From Hemerocallis citrina (Eukaryota; Streptophyta; Magnoliopsida; Asparagales; Asphodelaceae): DNA of 64,000 nucleotides. The stretch's first letter is position 1. Every line of letters starts with the position of its first letter. The stretch spans positions 38,100,984-38,164,983 of the forward strand of contig CM030362.1 in NCBI GenBank assembly GCA_017893485.1. Reading direction: 5' to 3'. The position numbers were made by a program, and so were the translations under genes. This document shows positions 1 to 13,835 of the stretch, one piece after another. Under the pieces are notes generated by a model, which was not told the DNA's origin, searched no databases, and saw only the letters and a list, made by a program, of their open reading frames with translations.

Positions 1-801
1 TCAACAGTGTAAGTTGCGGCACTCCACTGCTTACCACCCACAGAGTGATGGACAAATGGAAATTATAAACAAAGCCTTAAAACTCTACTTGAGGTGTTTG
101 AGTGGGCAAAATCCTAGAGAGTGGAGTAAGTTTTTGGGGTGGGCGGAGTTTTGGTACAATACCAACTGGCATGTGTCAACTGGTATCACTCCATTTCAAG
201 GAGTATATGGGCAACCTCCCCCGACACTGTTGCGATATGTGCCAGGAACGGCAGCTATGTAAGAAGTGGAAGAAGAATTACTTTCTAGAGATGAAATGTT
301 GCAGCTATTGAAGGACAACTTGACAGTGGCTCAACAGAGGATGAAGCTATTTGCTACAAGAGGAGAACGGAGAGGGAATTTGCAGTAGGGGATACGGTGT
401 TTTTGAAACTTCAACCATACAAACAAGTGACAATACAAGGATCTAACCCACAGAAGCTTTCTCCCTGATTCTTTGGTCCTTATCGCATCATAGAAAGGAT
501 AGGCACAGTCACTTATCGTCTAGAATTACCCCTGAGTGCTTCAATTCATCCTGTCTTCCACGTTTCAAAACTCAAACGCTGCCATGGGAACCATCTGCCA
601 GAGGTTTCACCTGAGTTTCCATAGTGGTGGGTTCCGGTTAACGAAGAAGAGGAGCCAGAGTAGGTGTTGGGACGGAGGATGTTCAAAAAGAACAATAGAG
701 TCGGCATCAAGGTGTTGATCAAATGGAAAAATTCAGCTGCGGAAAATGCTTCCTGGATAGATATCAATGACCTCCGCATCAAATTTCCAAACTTCGAGCT
801 T
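1..801 (+). pseudogene. Ty3/gypsy chromovirus pol tail: integrase C-terminus and chromodomain (decayed)
   Basis: The window opens inside an integrase. Positions 14-262 read through HSTAYHPQSDGQ and a WYNT...TPFQ block, the usual end of the integrase core. Around 475-590 another frame gives GPYRIIERIG and IHPVFHVSKLK, the integrase C-terminal region of chromoviruses. About 675-801 gives KVLIKWKNSA...ASW, the core of a chromodomain, which in this family binds histone marks and steers integration. Several frameshifts and stops separate the blocks, so no protein can be made. The upstream part (gag, protease, RT, RNase H) and the 5' LTR lie outside the window. It is followed directly by a polypurine tract and an LTR, which fixes its orientation and type. 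Confidence 0.88.
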
Positions 802-819
802 GGGACAAGCTCGCTGTAA

Positions 820-831
820 TAGGGGAGGAGT
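820..831 (+). other. Polypurine tract of the chromovirus
   Basis: The purine run TAGGGGAGGAG lies immediately before the LTR start at 832. This is where plus-strand DNA synthesis is primed in LTR retrotransposons. Confidence 0.75.
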
Positions 832-1273
832 TGTTAGGGTCGTCATAGGCAGTGGTATCTCCGATCGTCAGCATCTCCGAACAATTATGGCCATTAACGA
901 AGTCTGCCATGATGGGTTCTATGTTAGCAGAGTATTAGTAGAGTATCAGAGTAGTGTTTGTATCTGTATAACCGTATCAGTGTTTTACGTGCTATACGCA
1001 CTCTTTTATTTGAATGTGAAAAAGTGCCTGTAAACGAAATAGGTAGATGGCGGGAAGGGGTTTAGTGCACTATGCACGTGCTCCAGGTTTTTCCTGTAGT
1101 GAAACCGTCTAACCTCCTCTCCTATAAAGATCTGTAACTTTTCGGTATGGAATATGAATAAAAATCTTCTAAAATCTTCTAAAATCTTCTCTAATCTTCC
1201 TCTCTTCCATTCTAGCTTCCCCATCTCTCTTCCATGGCTCGTTCGAGATCTCACCATAACCCAAATCCTAACA
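832..1273 (+). mobile_element. 3' LTR of the Ty3/gypsy chromovirus
   Basis: A 442-bp LTR begins TGTTAGG and ends CCTAACA, a perfect 7-bp terminal inverted repeat. It lies straight after the polypurine tract. A CTATAAAG TATA-like box lies near 1121 and an AATAAA-type signal near 1155, followed by three direct copies of AAAATCTTCT. The matching 5' LTR and target-site duplication would be left of the window, so completeness cannot be judged. Confidence 0.82.
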
Positions 1274-1928
1274 CTCTGCTTCCCTTTGTATGTCGCTAGC
1301 ACAGAGCTAGGGTTTCATTAAAACCCTATCCCTCCATCATTCCTAATTCTGTTTGTTTAGTTTTGTTTGCTGGACTCGACCTGCAAACCCAAACCCAGTC
1401 TGACCCGAATCTAACCCGATCCAAACCGCCCCGACTGGGTCCAACTGAACTGGTCAAATCCAACCTGATTCAACCAAACCTGGTCCAACTGAATTGAACC
1501 AGGGTCCACTCCTGGGTTCTCGACCAAACCGAACCTAATTCGGTTCATATTTTGGATCTGAAACAACCTCGACTTGGATCCTTTTCGATATGAGTATTTC
1601 TGAACTAGAAGTTGCTTCATCTTCTTACAAATTCATATCTTGATCCGATAAGCCGTTTCTTATCTTCTTTCAGGTCCTTTCAGATATGATTGTTTACTTG
1701 GATTCGAGATCTTGCATCTTCAGGTATGGTAGCTTTTTTAGCCCAGTCGATTTAGTTCATCTGTATCAAAATTCATATTGGTTGATTCACATTGAGTTTG
1801 AAAGAGGGGGTATTGAGTGTATGATATCTGAATGTAATATTAAAATTGTTGCGGATCTATATTGTAACCTGTCGCAGACATTGCCTATATATATGATGAT
1901 ATTATCCTTAATATATTTGCTACATTTA
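1274..1928. other. Gene-free stretch, repetitive in part
   Basis: No gene is supported here. At 1380-1560 the sequence is a degenerate run of CCAAACC/GAACC/CAACTGAA words, giving chance open frames on the minus strand. The rest is AT-rich and unremarkable. Confidence 0.6.
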
Positions 1929-2431
1929 AAGCATCTGTAGTCATTAAAGGCAAGTTTTGGATATTTGGCAAATAGCAAATAGCAAAAATAGCTTTGCACT
2001 GTAGTCGTTGTTAGTCAAAATTTGGCTTTTACGAAATCCAAATAGGGCGGACGGTAAATTATTTTCCGTCCGACATTAAAAAAAAAACCTTAAAAAAACC
2101 TTAAAAAATAGTTTAATGAATCTGACAGTGACATTTCAACCCGAAAAAGAATTCCAAAAACCTTCCCTGATCCTAGGACGAAAGATTGTCTTTGTTTGAG
2201 AAGTTTTTAAAAAAAAATGGAACGGACGTGAAATGATTTCCCGTCCCCGATCGAACGGACGAAAGAATATCTTTCGTTTGCTATATTTTGGCATTTGCCA
2301 TTTTGGTTACCAGATATAGCCGACTACTGTAGCGGCGAAACCTAATTTTTGGATAAATAGCCAACGGTTGCAGAATTTTTTTAAAAAAATTTTGAAAAAT
2401 TTGGATAAATAGCAAACGACTACAAATGCTC
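1929..2431. mobile_element. PIF/Harbinger-like MITE with TTA duplication
   Basis: The left end AAGCATCTGTAGTC and the right end GACTACAAATGCTC form an imperfect inverted repeat. TTA flanks both sides (1926-1928 and 2432-2434), the 3-bp duplication typical of PIF/Harbinger elements. The subterminal word CTGTAGTCG recurs inside in both orientations. The body (503 bp) is non-coding and carries several imperfect palindromes built on GGACGGGAAAT, for example 2048-2072, about 2222-2246 and 2254-2279. No transposase is present, so this is a non-autonomous element. Confidence 0.6.
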
Positions 2432-2637
2432 TTATAATCTATAAAATCAGTTTATTATTTCCCCACTGAAGGCAGCAAAAGCTATTAAACCTCTTACTCC
2501 CATGCTTACGTACTTCTCGACTTATTTTCACCCTGAATTTTAGTGGCATTCAAAATTTTCTACAAGATTTTTCTTGAATATCTACAGCCAGTGTATACTT
2601 GTATAATTGTATCGTTAATAATTCTATTAATATTACT

Positions 2638-3122
2638 AGTAATTTATACACGTTATGCACGTCTTAATAAGTATATTTTTTTAAAAGTAAAAATTTAGAC
2701 GTAGTTGGATCTCAAATTTGAAATTTCTTTTATATTAGTTATATAAAAACAATGCACGTGTTTGTTTAACTAAAATGAGAATCCCAATTCTTCCATTATA
2801 ATATTAGAGATTAATTTGATTTACAGTAAAGCAATGTTCGAAACTGCTTGAAAATGTTCTAATTTTAGGAATGGTCCATGCGCAACATACTTTTAACAGA
2901 GCACTTTTAACAGAGCGGCTCACGAGTTAATTAAAGTTTGTATTTATCTCTACTACCATAATGGGAGAAGGCCTTAGTGTAATTTGTCCATCTATCAGAC
3001 CGTGCAATGCACGCGCATAACTATTGTAAATGACTAAATGAGGTTTTAGATCAAATTCAGACTACGTATGAATTTTTAAAAAATTATATTTATTAAGACG
3101 TGTATCGCATGTGTAAACTACT
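2638..3122. mobile_element. MITE-like element with ~85-bp inverted repeats
   Basis: The left arm from 2638 (AGTAATTTATACACG, then CACGTCTTAATAA, then ACGTAGTTGGATC) matches the reverse complement of the sequence ending at 3122 across about 85 bases with mismatches. The interior is AT-rich and non-coding. No clear target-site duplication was found, so the superfamily is left open. Confidence 0.6.
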
Positions 3123-3543
3123 GTTCAATATAATGTGAAAAGAGTAATGTGAAAAGAGATGTTTTTGCATGCTTCGATCAAATTTGTCTACCGTAAACAA
3201 ACTAAAATAATTCAATTGCTTAACCTTGAGATTAATTAATGTCACTGTACATAACTTTTTTTTAAAAAATTAATTGTGATCATAGATTCTTTACATAATG
3301 GGATACATAGCTAGGTTTTCTCCACAAAAAAAAAAAAATCAAAAAAAAATCAAAAAAAAAAAATTAACGTCAAGAGAACTCCCCCCTACTTCAATATTCC
3401 CCCACCCAAACCCCACTCTTTCCCGATCCAACGGACCACAGCAAACTCGCATCGCCCATTAAAAAAACAAACGGCTATCTTTACACCACGTCATCAATAA
3501 TTACCGCATCCATCACGTGACCCTCTCCATCCCCAAAATCCCC
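3123..3543. other. AT-rich intergenic stretch
   Basis: No gene seen. An interrupted A-run lies at about 3327-3363. The last 150 bp become C-rich and lead into the promoter of the small ORF at 3674. Confidence 0.55.
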
Positions 3544-3556
3544 GATCATATAAATG
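3544..3556 (+). promoter_or_regulatory. Putative TATA box of the 99-codon ORF
   Basis: ATCATATAAATGA lies about 125 bp upstream of the ATG at 3674. This would give transcription starting near 3580 and a 5' leader of roughly 90-95 nt, normal for a plant gene. Confidence 0.5.
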
Positions 3557-3673
3557 ACGCAAATGTGGAGAAAATCATCTCTTCTTTCCTCTCCTAAAAG
3601 CCATCTGAAATCAACGACGAAAACCCCCACCTTTATCCTCCTAAAAAAATCCAGAATCCAAGAACAACCCACC

Positions 3674-3973
3674 ATGGCCTCCCCCTCCTCCCTGTGCTAC
3701 GCCAACAACCCCTCCCCAACCTCGAAGACCGATCCCGATCCCAAGTCCTGGTTCTGGCTGGATCTGAAACCCAACCAGATCGTGATGCGGCGGCTCCGAA
3801 TCCCGATGCAGTTACTGAAGCGGAAGCGAGGGGATATCGAGTGTGAAGAGCTGATGAGAGAATTGAAGATCCGGAGAGGCGATGATGAAGAGGAGGAAGA
3901 GATCAGGGCCGTTGATTCGGCGTCGAGATTGGTGGGGGAGAAGGATGGGGGAGATGGGATGGATTGTGAATAG
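3674..3973 (+). CDS. Small unidentified protein, 99 aa, probable single-exon host gene
   Basis: The ATG at 3674 sits in a strong plant context (ACCATGGCC); an upstream in-frame ATG at 3554 lies in a poorer context next to the TATA box and is less likely. The product starts MASPSSLCYANN, has a central KSWFWLDLKPNQIVMRRLR block, a basic LLKRKRG patch, then an acidic DDEEEEE stretch. A basic segment followed by an acidic one suggests a nuclear protein, but this is inference. The coding stretch is distinctly more GC-rich than the DNA on either side. There is no signal peptide or membrane segment. I do not recognise the family. It is one of the few undamaged, promoter-equipped ORFs of the window. 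Confidence 0.55.
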   Translation: MASPSSLCYANNPSPTSKTDPDPKSWFWLDLKPNQIVMRRLRIPMQLLKRKRGDIECEELMRELKIRRGDDEEEEEIRAVDSASRLVGEKDGGDGMDCE

Positions 3974-4251
3974 AGGTGGGGTGGAGTGTGAAAGGGGGTT
4001 AATTCTGTGTTTGGGATTGTTCTTTTTAATATATATATATTGAATTCGGGATTGAGTTGTCTGTGCTGTGATTGTTGTTGATATTGAAGGGGTTTGATAC
4101 ATAGTAAATTAGTAACCAAATGATGTCTGTTTTGGAGATTTAACAATAACAAAATTTAGGAGATGTCTGTTTGACAATTTGTTTTTAATGGGATGCAGTA
4201 CACGCTTCAGCTGAAATAGATAATAAAGGAAAGGAACAACTTAGACCTAGA

Positions 4252-5041
4252 GAGCAACTGCAGTTTTTGGCCAAAAGCTCGATTTTTTCAAAATTTGGAA
4301 AAGAAAGTTATGTAATCAGTGGCAAAATACCAAAATTTTGGATTTGAGGGAAACCAGAAAACAATGATTAGCTATATTTCGGAGAGAATAGTGGATTTTT
4401 TGGAAAATATATTTGACGAACGATGATCTTTTATCCGTTCATTTAAAAAATAGAATTTGTTTTTTTAAAAAAAAATTTAAATAGATCGGACGGTATTTTT
4501 TTTTATAAAAGAAAACGATCATATACTCTTCAAACAAACTTTAAATTAAAAAAAATAAAAACATTTCGGCCCATTTTTTCCCATTTGTGAAGAAAACTTT
4601 CTTAAGAAGTAGGCCTATAAAAATTATTATGTGTATATATTAGGTATTAATTAAAATTTAATTATGATTTAATTATGATTAAATTAAAAGTTAATTATGA
4701 TTTAATTAGGAGTTAATTTGAAAAAAAATCTTGGACGGAAAATAATTTTTCGTCTGTGGTTAATATATTTTTTGTTTATTTTAAATCCTCAGACGGGAAA
4801 TGATTTCCCATCCGTTGGTTTTTTATTAAAAAAACAAATCAATGGACAGAAAATCATTCATCGTCCAACACATTTTTAAAACAATTTTAGCTTTTTGGGT
4901 GGGACGAGACAATCTATCGTCTGTCAATTTTTTAAAATCAAAACCCAAATTTTGGGTTAAAACAACTACAGCTCAAACTCGAAATTCTTATTTCTATATG
5001 CCAAATACCCAAAGTTTGAGATTGAACGACTACAAATGCTC
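4252..5041. mobile_element. MITE-like element related to the one at 1929-2431
   Basis: The right end is GACTACAAATGCTC, the same as the 1929-2431 element, and the left end AGAGCAACTGCAG is a poorer inverted match. Inside are at least four imperfect palindromes built on GGACGGGAAAT...ATTTCCCGTCC, at about 4733-4760, 4793-4820, 4842-4876 and 4898-4925. No clear TTA duplication flanks it. It is non-coding and about 790 bp long. Confidence 0.45.
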
Positions 5042-5309
5042 TGAGGTGCCGTATCATTTTCATTTTAGTTGGTATTGGTAACACCCTTTTTTTTGTCTTC
5101 CTCATTAATTTGAGAAAGAGTATCTTCACAAGAGAAGAGATGTTAGGCACATATTGACAATAATGTTGAAAATCTGTCTCAAATATTTTTCTATATTTAT
5201 TTTTGAGTTATTTTATTTTAAATTTTAATCTTTCTATATTAAAAATATTTTATACAATTTTTTGTAATTATTCTGAGATATTTGCTAACGATTTATTCCT
5301 AATTTGATT

Positions 5310-5314
5310 GTGAT
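5310..5314. repeat. Target-site duplication GTGAT, left copy
   Basis: GTGAT lies immediately before the LTR start TGTAATACTCC at 5315. The same five bases follow the LTR end at 16252, which ties together two LTR ends 11 kb apart. Confidence 0.8.
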
Positions 5315-5349
5315 TGTAATACTCCGTAATTTCAAAAGAGATATAATAG

Positions 5350-5356
<7 letters not shown>
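5315..5356 (+). mobile_element. 5' LTR, first part (split by the TIR element)
   Basis: The LTR starts TGTAATACTCCG and runs through CAAAAGAGATATAATAG into a TA repeat, where it is interrupted. The word is found again at 16007 without interruption, continuing into ATAATAAAGGAATTTGG. The rest of this LTR resumes at 15545. Confidence 0.78.

Positions 5357-5406
<50 letters not shown>
5357..5406. repeat. (TA)n microsatellite at the left insertion border
   Basis: About 25 TA units separate the LTR piece from the first base of the TIR element (GAGTTAGTC at 5407). The true insertion point and any duplication are hidden inside this repeat. Confidence 0.85.
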
Positions 5407-5409
<3 letters not shown>

Positions 5410-7094
5410 TTAGTCTATTAAGAGATGGAGAGCTGAGCTCCTTATCTGAGCTGGGAGTGATCAGCCGTCCGATCTGGTTTGATTCAGATCGAATGGCTGA
5501 GATCAGATCCCGTTCTCCATCTTGTTTAGTTGAGGGTAAAATGGTCATTTCCCCCTCTCCTTATCTTGAGCGGCATGCTGGCCCCAATTCGTATCCCGCT
5601 CTCTTACGATCGTAAGAAACCCTAGCCCCTCTCCTTATCTTTCTCCCGCGCGCTCTCCTTCTTCGACTGAAACCCTAGCCCCATTCTCCTTCTACGATTT
5701 CTACTTTCTGAGAGAAACCCCCAACTCTCCTACGATTTCCCATTCTCCTTCTACGATTTCTTGAATCTGAGAGAAACCCCCAACTCAAATCCGCTGGTCG
5801 AATGGCTGTCTCTTTCTCTCTCTCTCTGCGATCGAAGACCCAAATCGCAATTAGGGTTGCGAGGCGCTCTCTCTCTCTCTTCGACGTCAAACCCAGCTTC
5901 CGATTAGGGTTTCGATTCCTCATCGATGGTTTGTTATCAACTGTAACCCTCTTCAGCGATGGTAATGTTCCCGTTCTCATATTTTGATTCCATTTCGTAT
6001 ATGGGTTTTCTTTGTTTAGATTGTTGCTTTGATGGGTTTGTTGTTTTGGGGTTGAAACTAGATCTGGGTTCGAAATTTTTCGGTGTTTGAGATGTTGGGT
6101 TGTTATGGGTATGTTTAGATCTATTGAATTTGATGTCTTTTTTAGATGGATCTCTAAGATCTGCATCAAAGAAGTGGAAAATGAATCACCCCATGTTGAA
6201 TTTTGGTATTCACAGCTATTGATTTTTTCTTATAGTCCTAGGACCTTATTCATAATGCCGAGTTCATCTATGGCTGGTGTAGACAGCACAACTCCAAGTT
6301 GTTGCTAGCTAGCCTTTTTTTTTTTTTTGGACAGAATGTTGCTAGGTAGTTGTCTGTCCCTCCTTTCAGCCAGTTAAATTAGATTCAAATGCCAAATCGT
6401 CTTTAATTAACATATGGCTAGGAATGAAAGTATGAAATCCAACTCTTGATAACAAAATCAATGTTGGAAGGGGCAAAGGTTAACTACAAATTTTCTCTCT
6501 TTTCCTTAAACGTAAGAAAGAAAGGTACAACATGACTATCTATTTACTCAGGATACAATTTACACGACAAGGTATTTATAAAATTAAGAATCAATTATGC
6601 TTCATCATTGATTGTTAAAGGCTGCTGTTGCTGTGTTGTTTTCGTTAGGCTGATTATGGATTCAGCTGCTGAAGCTCCTATTAGTTAATCCTTTAATTTG
6701 ATGCATAATGATTTATGAAGTTGATGGTGCTGATGGCTGTCAATAGGTCTTTCTCAAACAGGAGCAGGAATTGAAGCTCTTTTTCAACCAGTGGCAGGGT
6801 TTTGGAGATCTATGTCATGTTTTTAGATACTTAACTGATGGTTTGAACTTGTATCAGGTTTTGGTAATGATCTTCATTGATGTTTGTGAGATCTGCTTTC
6901 TATTTTGGATTCGTAGGACTGAATTTCTGGTTTATTACACTATTGCTTCCCTGAATAGGCATTCGTTATGCTTCTTCAGAGATTTTTTAGCCTACATATT
7001 GAAGCAGTCAGCAGCATTCATTATGCGATATTAATAAAGTTGGTAAAATGATTTTGTTTATACAAATAATACCAAGTTAGTAGGCAGTGATGAA
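5407..7094 (+). repeat. Left 1.69-kb inverted arm
   Basis: The arm holds a terminal 270-bp module (rich in CTTATC, CGATCGTAAG and AAACCCTAG words), then (CT)-rich leader-like sequence with GATCGAAGACCC, then AT-rich intron-like DNA. Its reverse complement is at 13836-15526 with only a few differences, mostly in T-run length. Short open frames within it are copied in both arms but look like chance frames. Confidence 0.85.
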
Positions 7095-7157
7095 AAGTAT
7101 ATGACTGATTTTGTTTATGCATGAATTTGTTGAATCATGAGTTTTCTCTACTGGAAA

Positions 7158-7235
7158 TGATGACAAATTTATACAAGACAAGTAAAATGATTTTCATAAT
7201 TTTGTGCTCAAACTGATTGAGTTGGAAGAGATGGA
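7158..7235 (+). repeat. Dispersed direct repeat, copy 1
   Basis: A block from GATGACAAATTTATACAA to TTGGAAGAGATGG recurs at 7756-7832 with a few mismatches. It lies in the interior of the TIR element. Confidence 0.75.
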
Positions 7236-7755
7236 CTTTCAGGTAATTTACTCTTTATTGTTATTTGTTACATGTTTTCCTAAAATTATTATTAAGAGAG
7301 TAATTTACTCTTTAATGTTATTAAGAGAGTAATTTCCTGAAATAATGTTTTCAAACTCAATTCAACTTCAAACTCAATTTGGCAGGTAGTGTTTTCATAT
7401 CAACAAAATTATTGATGATGATGATACTCTAACAAGATGGACACCAACAAATTGATCAGGGAAGTATCTGATTTTGATTTATGGGTATCGGTCTTTCTAT
7501 CTTTCTTTTGTGTTGGTGTAGGCAATGATGAATTAACTTGTGATCTGAAAATTCTTTCGAGGTTGTTGTAATCATGCATGTCATCAAGCTATTTTAGCTG
7601 ATATACTTTGTTGGTTCTATTTTGTGTTGGTGTTGGTTTTAGCTGATATATCATTCAGCTATCATGCATATCATTCACTGCTGTTTTGACTAAGTTCTAG
7701 TCAGCTGTTTGCATATCATTCAGAAATGTTTTCACTATTGGACTGTGTAGGCAGT

Positions 7756-7832
7756 GATGACAAATTTATACAAAGCAAGTAAAATGATTTTCATAATTTT
7801 GTGCTTAAACTGATTGAGTTGGAAGAGATGGA
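7756..7832 (+). repeat. Dispersed direct repeat, copy 2
   Basis: Second copy of the 7158-7235 block, preceded by GTAGGCAGTGATGA, a word that also ends the left arm near 7090. Confidence 0.75.
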
Positions 7833-8300
7833 GTTACTGTTCAGAGTAGGCATGGCTTCATTTAGCAGCCCTACTGACGTGCTCAAATTCCTGCATTTGA
7901 CTCGCTTATACTTGATTTTTTAGAAATAATTCCAGCACCTGTGTACGGTCCAACAAGTTATTGTTGTTCTGAGCTTAACTTGTTTTTTGGTGGTGTTATT
8001 GTTCAGAGCCTACACATTTTTTTTGATGTTGTTGTTCTAAGCCTTCAAGTTTTGTTGGCAAGTATTGTTCTGAGCCTACCAATTTCTACATTTCGTCTCA
8101 CAATTTTTGATAAGTTGCTATTTTTGATAATTTCCCATTGCCTCTTCACTGCCAATGCATGTACATGAAAAATTTCCAGATTAACAGCTTTTGAGTGTAC
8201 ATGAAAAATTTCCAGATTGGTATGTATATAAACTAGAATTTATAAAGGTGTTTGTCTTTCTAATGGAATGATTGTGGTCTAACCTTCATGTACTTTCAGG

Positions 8301-8373
8301 TGATCAAGAACTAGATGGATCTTCCATAACAACCAGTCCTACTGTTAAAAGGCGAGCTGAAATCCTTAATGAA
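8301..8373 (+). pseudogene. Unidentified captured exon
   Basis: An open 73-bp stretch lies between a good acceptor (TACTTTCAG, ending 8300) and donor (GTAAAC, from 8374). It reads DQELDGSSITTSPTVKRRAE in one frame. The source gene is not recognised. Its position 180 bp before the C2-domain exon suggests both came from host DNA carried by the element. Confidence 0.4.
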
Positions 8374-8553
8374 GGTAAACCATCTATAATGTAGTTGATA
8401 TTAGTAATAGTACTGAATGTTGCTAAAGATTCATGTTTTTGATTTGTAGAAGATGTTGAAATGGTACTGTCTCTTTCTTGGGTGTGCTAATTTCGGTATA
8501 GAAGGGTAGGAATCACTTATGATATTGTGCAGAAATTTGAATCATTTGTGCAG

Positions 8554-9079
8554 AAATTGAAGACTCGAGTAATAAAAAAAAATGTGAATCCAGAGTGGAA
8601 TGAGGACTTGACTCTTTCTGTGGAAAATCCTTCTATTCCTGTCAGACTTGTGAGTACTTTCTGAATCTTTTGTATCTGTTTGTCTGATATATACATGGTA
8701 TTGTAGAGTATATATTTTGAGTTCAAATTATCTGTAATTTGTATTTTCAACAAAATATTATTTTTAAACTCAGTTTTTTCATGATCAATTCTGTAAGAGT
8801 TATCAGATTTCTCGGAGAATATTTCTGAGAAGATGGTAAAAGCTGAATACAAAATGAGATATGCTCTGTTAGTAGTTAATCCCAAGATGCATACCGATAC
8901 TTCTAATGTTACGACTAAATAATTATCTGATACTAATTTTAATACCGAGTTTTCAATTCTGGTCCACAGGGTAATCTTGATCCAATCCCAATTGAACATG
9001 TAAAATGAGATCATTTCTAACCTTTCTTCTTTGATTTTCTGTTTTCAGGAAGTGTATGATAAAGACACCTTCAGCAGTT
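8554..9079 (+). pseudogene. C2-domain (CAR-like) gene fragment, two exons
   Basis: Exon 8554-8649 follows an acceptor TTTGTGCAG and precedes a donor GTGAGT. It reads KLKTRVIKKNVNPEWNEDLT, a hallmark of plant single-C2 proteins of the CAR/GAP1 type, which bind membrane phospholipids in a calcium-dependent way. After a 400-bp intron, a TTTTCAG acceptor leads to EVYDKDTFS at 9049, the next strand of the same domain, ending in a stop at 9079. The first exon with the N-terminal calcium-binding loop and the C-terminal exons are missing. It is therefore a captured or decayed fragment inside the TIR element, not a working gene. Identification rests on motif memory and is fairly secure at family level. 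Confidence 0.68.
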
Positions 9080-12231
<3,152 letters not shown>

Positions 12232-13770
12232 GAGTTAGTCTATTATGAGATGGTGAGATGGGCTCCTTATCGTGAGCGGGGAGCTACTAGCCATCCAATC
12301 TAGTTTGATTCAGATCAAATGGCTGAGATCAGATCCCGTTCTCCATCGTGTTTTGTTGAAGGTAAAATGGTCATTTACCCCCTCTCCTTATCTTTAGGCA
12401 TGCTGGCTTGCAACTCACTCCCGCTCTCTCTTCGATCGCAAGAAACCCTAGCCTCCTCTCCTTTTCTTACTCTCAGAACTCTCAAAATAGATGCAGATGC
12501 TTTGAACAATCTTTTGTCAAGAAACACAATTCTAAAGACAACTGTATGGCTCAGCATCACACTAATTTCTTCACTATTTAGGCTCAGAACTTTTTGAATA
12601 TCACATTTCATGAAGAATAGGAAATTGTCTGAGGAAGCATAATGAATGCATCACCAATAGTGAAATATACCATGTCAAAACCAATCTCATATTCAGAGAG
12701 CCATAATGACTTCTCAGTGATCTCAGTGATCATAATGAAAGACTGTTGAAGGGTAGAGCCTCAGAAACACAAATCATATTCAAAGAAGCAGCAGAAGTGT
12801 AATGCACCATGACAAAACAAAGTGCAAAACTAAAAGAGACCCAAATTAAGTTCATCATTGCCCAAATTCAGAAAAACTTCAATCCCTAAATTATGAATGA
12901 AGCATAACAGTGTAATATCATCACAGTCATAACCAAATTAGGTGCATTAGTGTAATATCACCACAATGTAATCTCATAATGAAGCATAATAGTGTGATTT
13001 CATCACTGCCATAGCAAAAATATTGACATCAAAGCATGAGCATCAAATCAGCAGTCATCTTAGCCCAGATTCAGGAAAAAAATTGCATCAGAACTCGACC
13101 TTTCGAATTACATAAGAAAACAAAATGTAATTTGAAAGTGAGAATACCTGAGAATACCGGATAAGAATGATTGGGGGCTGCTAGGGTTTCTATTCGAATC
13201 GTGCTGGAATCGAAACCCTAATCGTAAGCTGGGTTAGATGTCGAAGAGAGAGAGAGCGCATCGCAACCCACAATGGCGATTTGGGTCTCGTAAGCTGGGT
13301 TTGACGTCGAAGAAGAAGAAGAGAGAGAGCCTCGCAACCCACAATGGCGATTTGGGTCTTCGATCGCAGAGAGAGAGAAAAAGACGCAATCGCAGACAGA
13401 GAGAAAGATCGCGATTTGGGTCTTCGATCGGGGATTTGGGGCTAGGGCAGCTCGTCGAAGAGAGTGCCGCAATCCATGAAATCAGCCAGCGGATTTGGGG
13501 CTAGGGTTTCAGTCGAAGAAGGAGAGCGCGCGGGAGAAAGATAAGGAGAGGGGCTAGGGTTTCTTACGATCGTAAGAGAGCGGGATACGAATTGGGGCCA
13601 GCATGCCGCTCAAGATAAGGAGAGGGGGGAAATGACCATTTTACCCTCAACTAAACAAGATGGAGAACGGGATCTGATCTCAGCCATTCGATCTGAATCA
13701 AACCAGATCGGACGGCTGATCACTCCCAGCTCAGATAAGGAGCTCAGCTCTCCATCTCTTAATAGACTAA

Positions 13771-13774
<4 letters not shown>
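12232..13774. mobile_element. Nested 1.54-kb element with the same termini
   Basis: GAGTTAGTCTATTATGAG starts at 12232 and its reverse complement ends at 13774. The left terminal 240 bp are diverged from the 5407 end (many substitutions), while the right terminal about 285 bp are nearly identical to the end at 15526. The interior has repeated GATTTGGGTCTTCGATCG modules. It is followed by a 50-bp TA repeat. It may be a non-autonomous relative, or the original right end of the 5407 element, with 13836-15526 added later. Confidence 0.5.

Positions 13775-13825
<51 letters not shown>
13775..13825. repeat. (TA)n microsatellite
   Basis: About 25 TA units directly adjoin the nested element end, the same context as at 5357-5406. 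Confidence 0.85.
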
Positions 13826-13826
<1 letters not shown>

Positions 13827-13835
13827 GTATATATA

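Noticed and set aside
5304..5615. Frames made of repeated IY/YI residues across TA tracts (also 13632-13853, 40563-40808)
   Set aside because: They are translations of microsatellites.
5802..6308. Open frames in the left arm (and their copies at 14622-15128) as genes
   Set aside because: They lie in CT-rich leader-like and intron-like DNA, carry no family motif, and are preserved only because the arms are recent copies.
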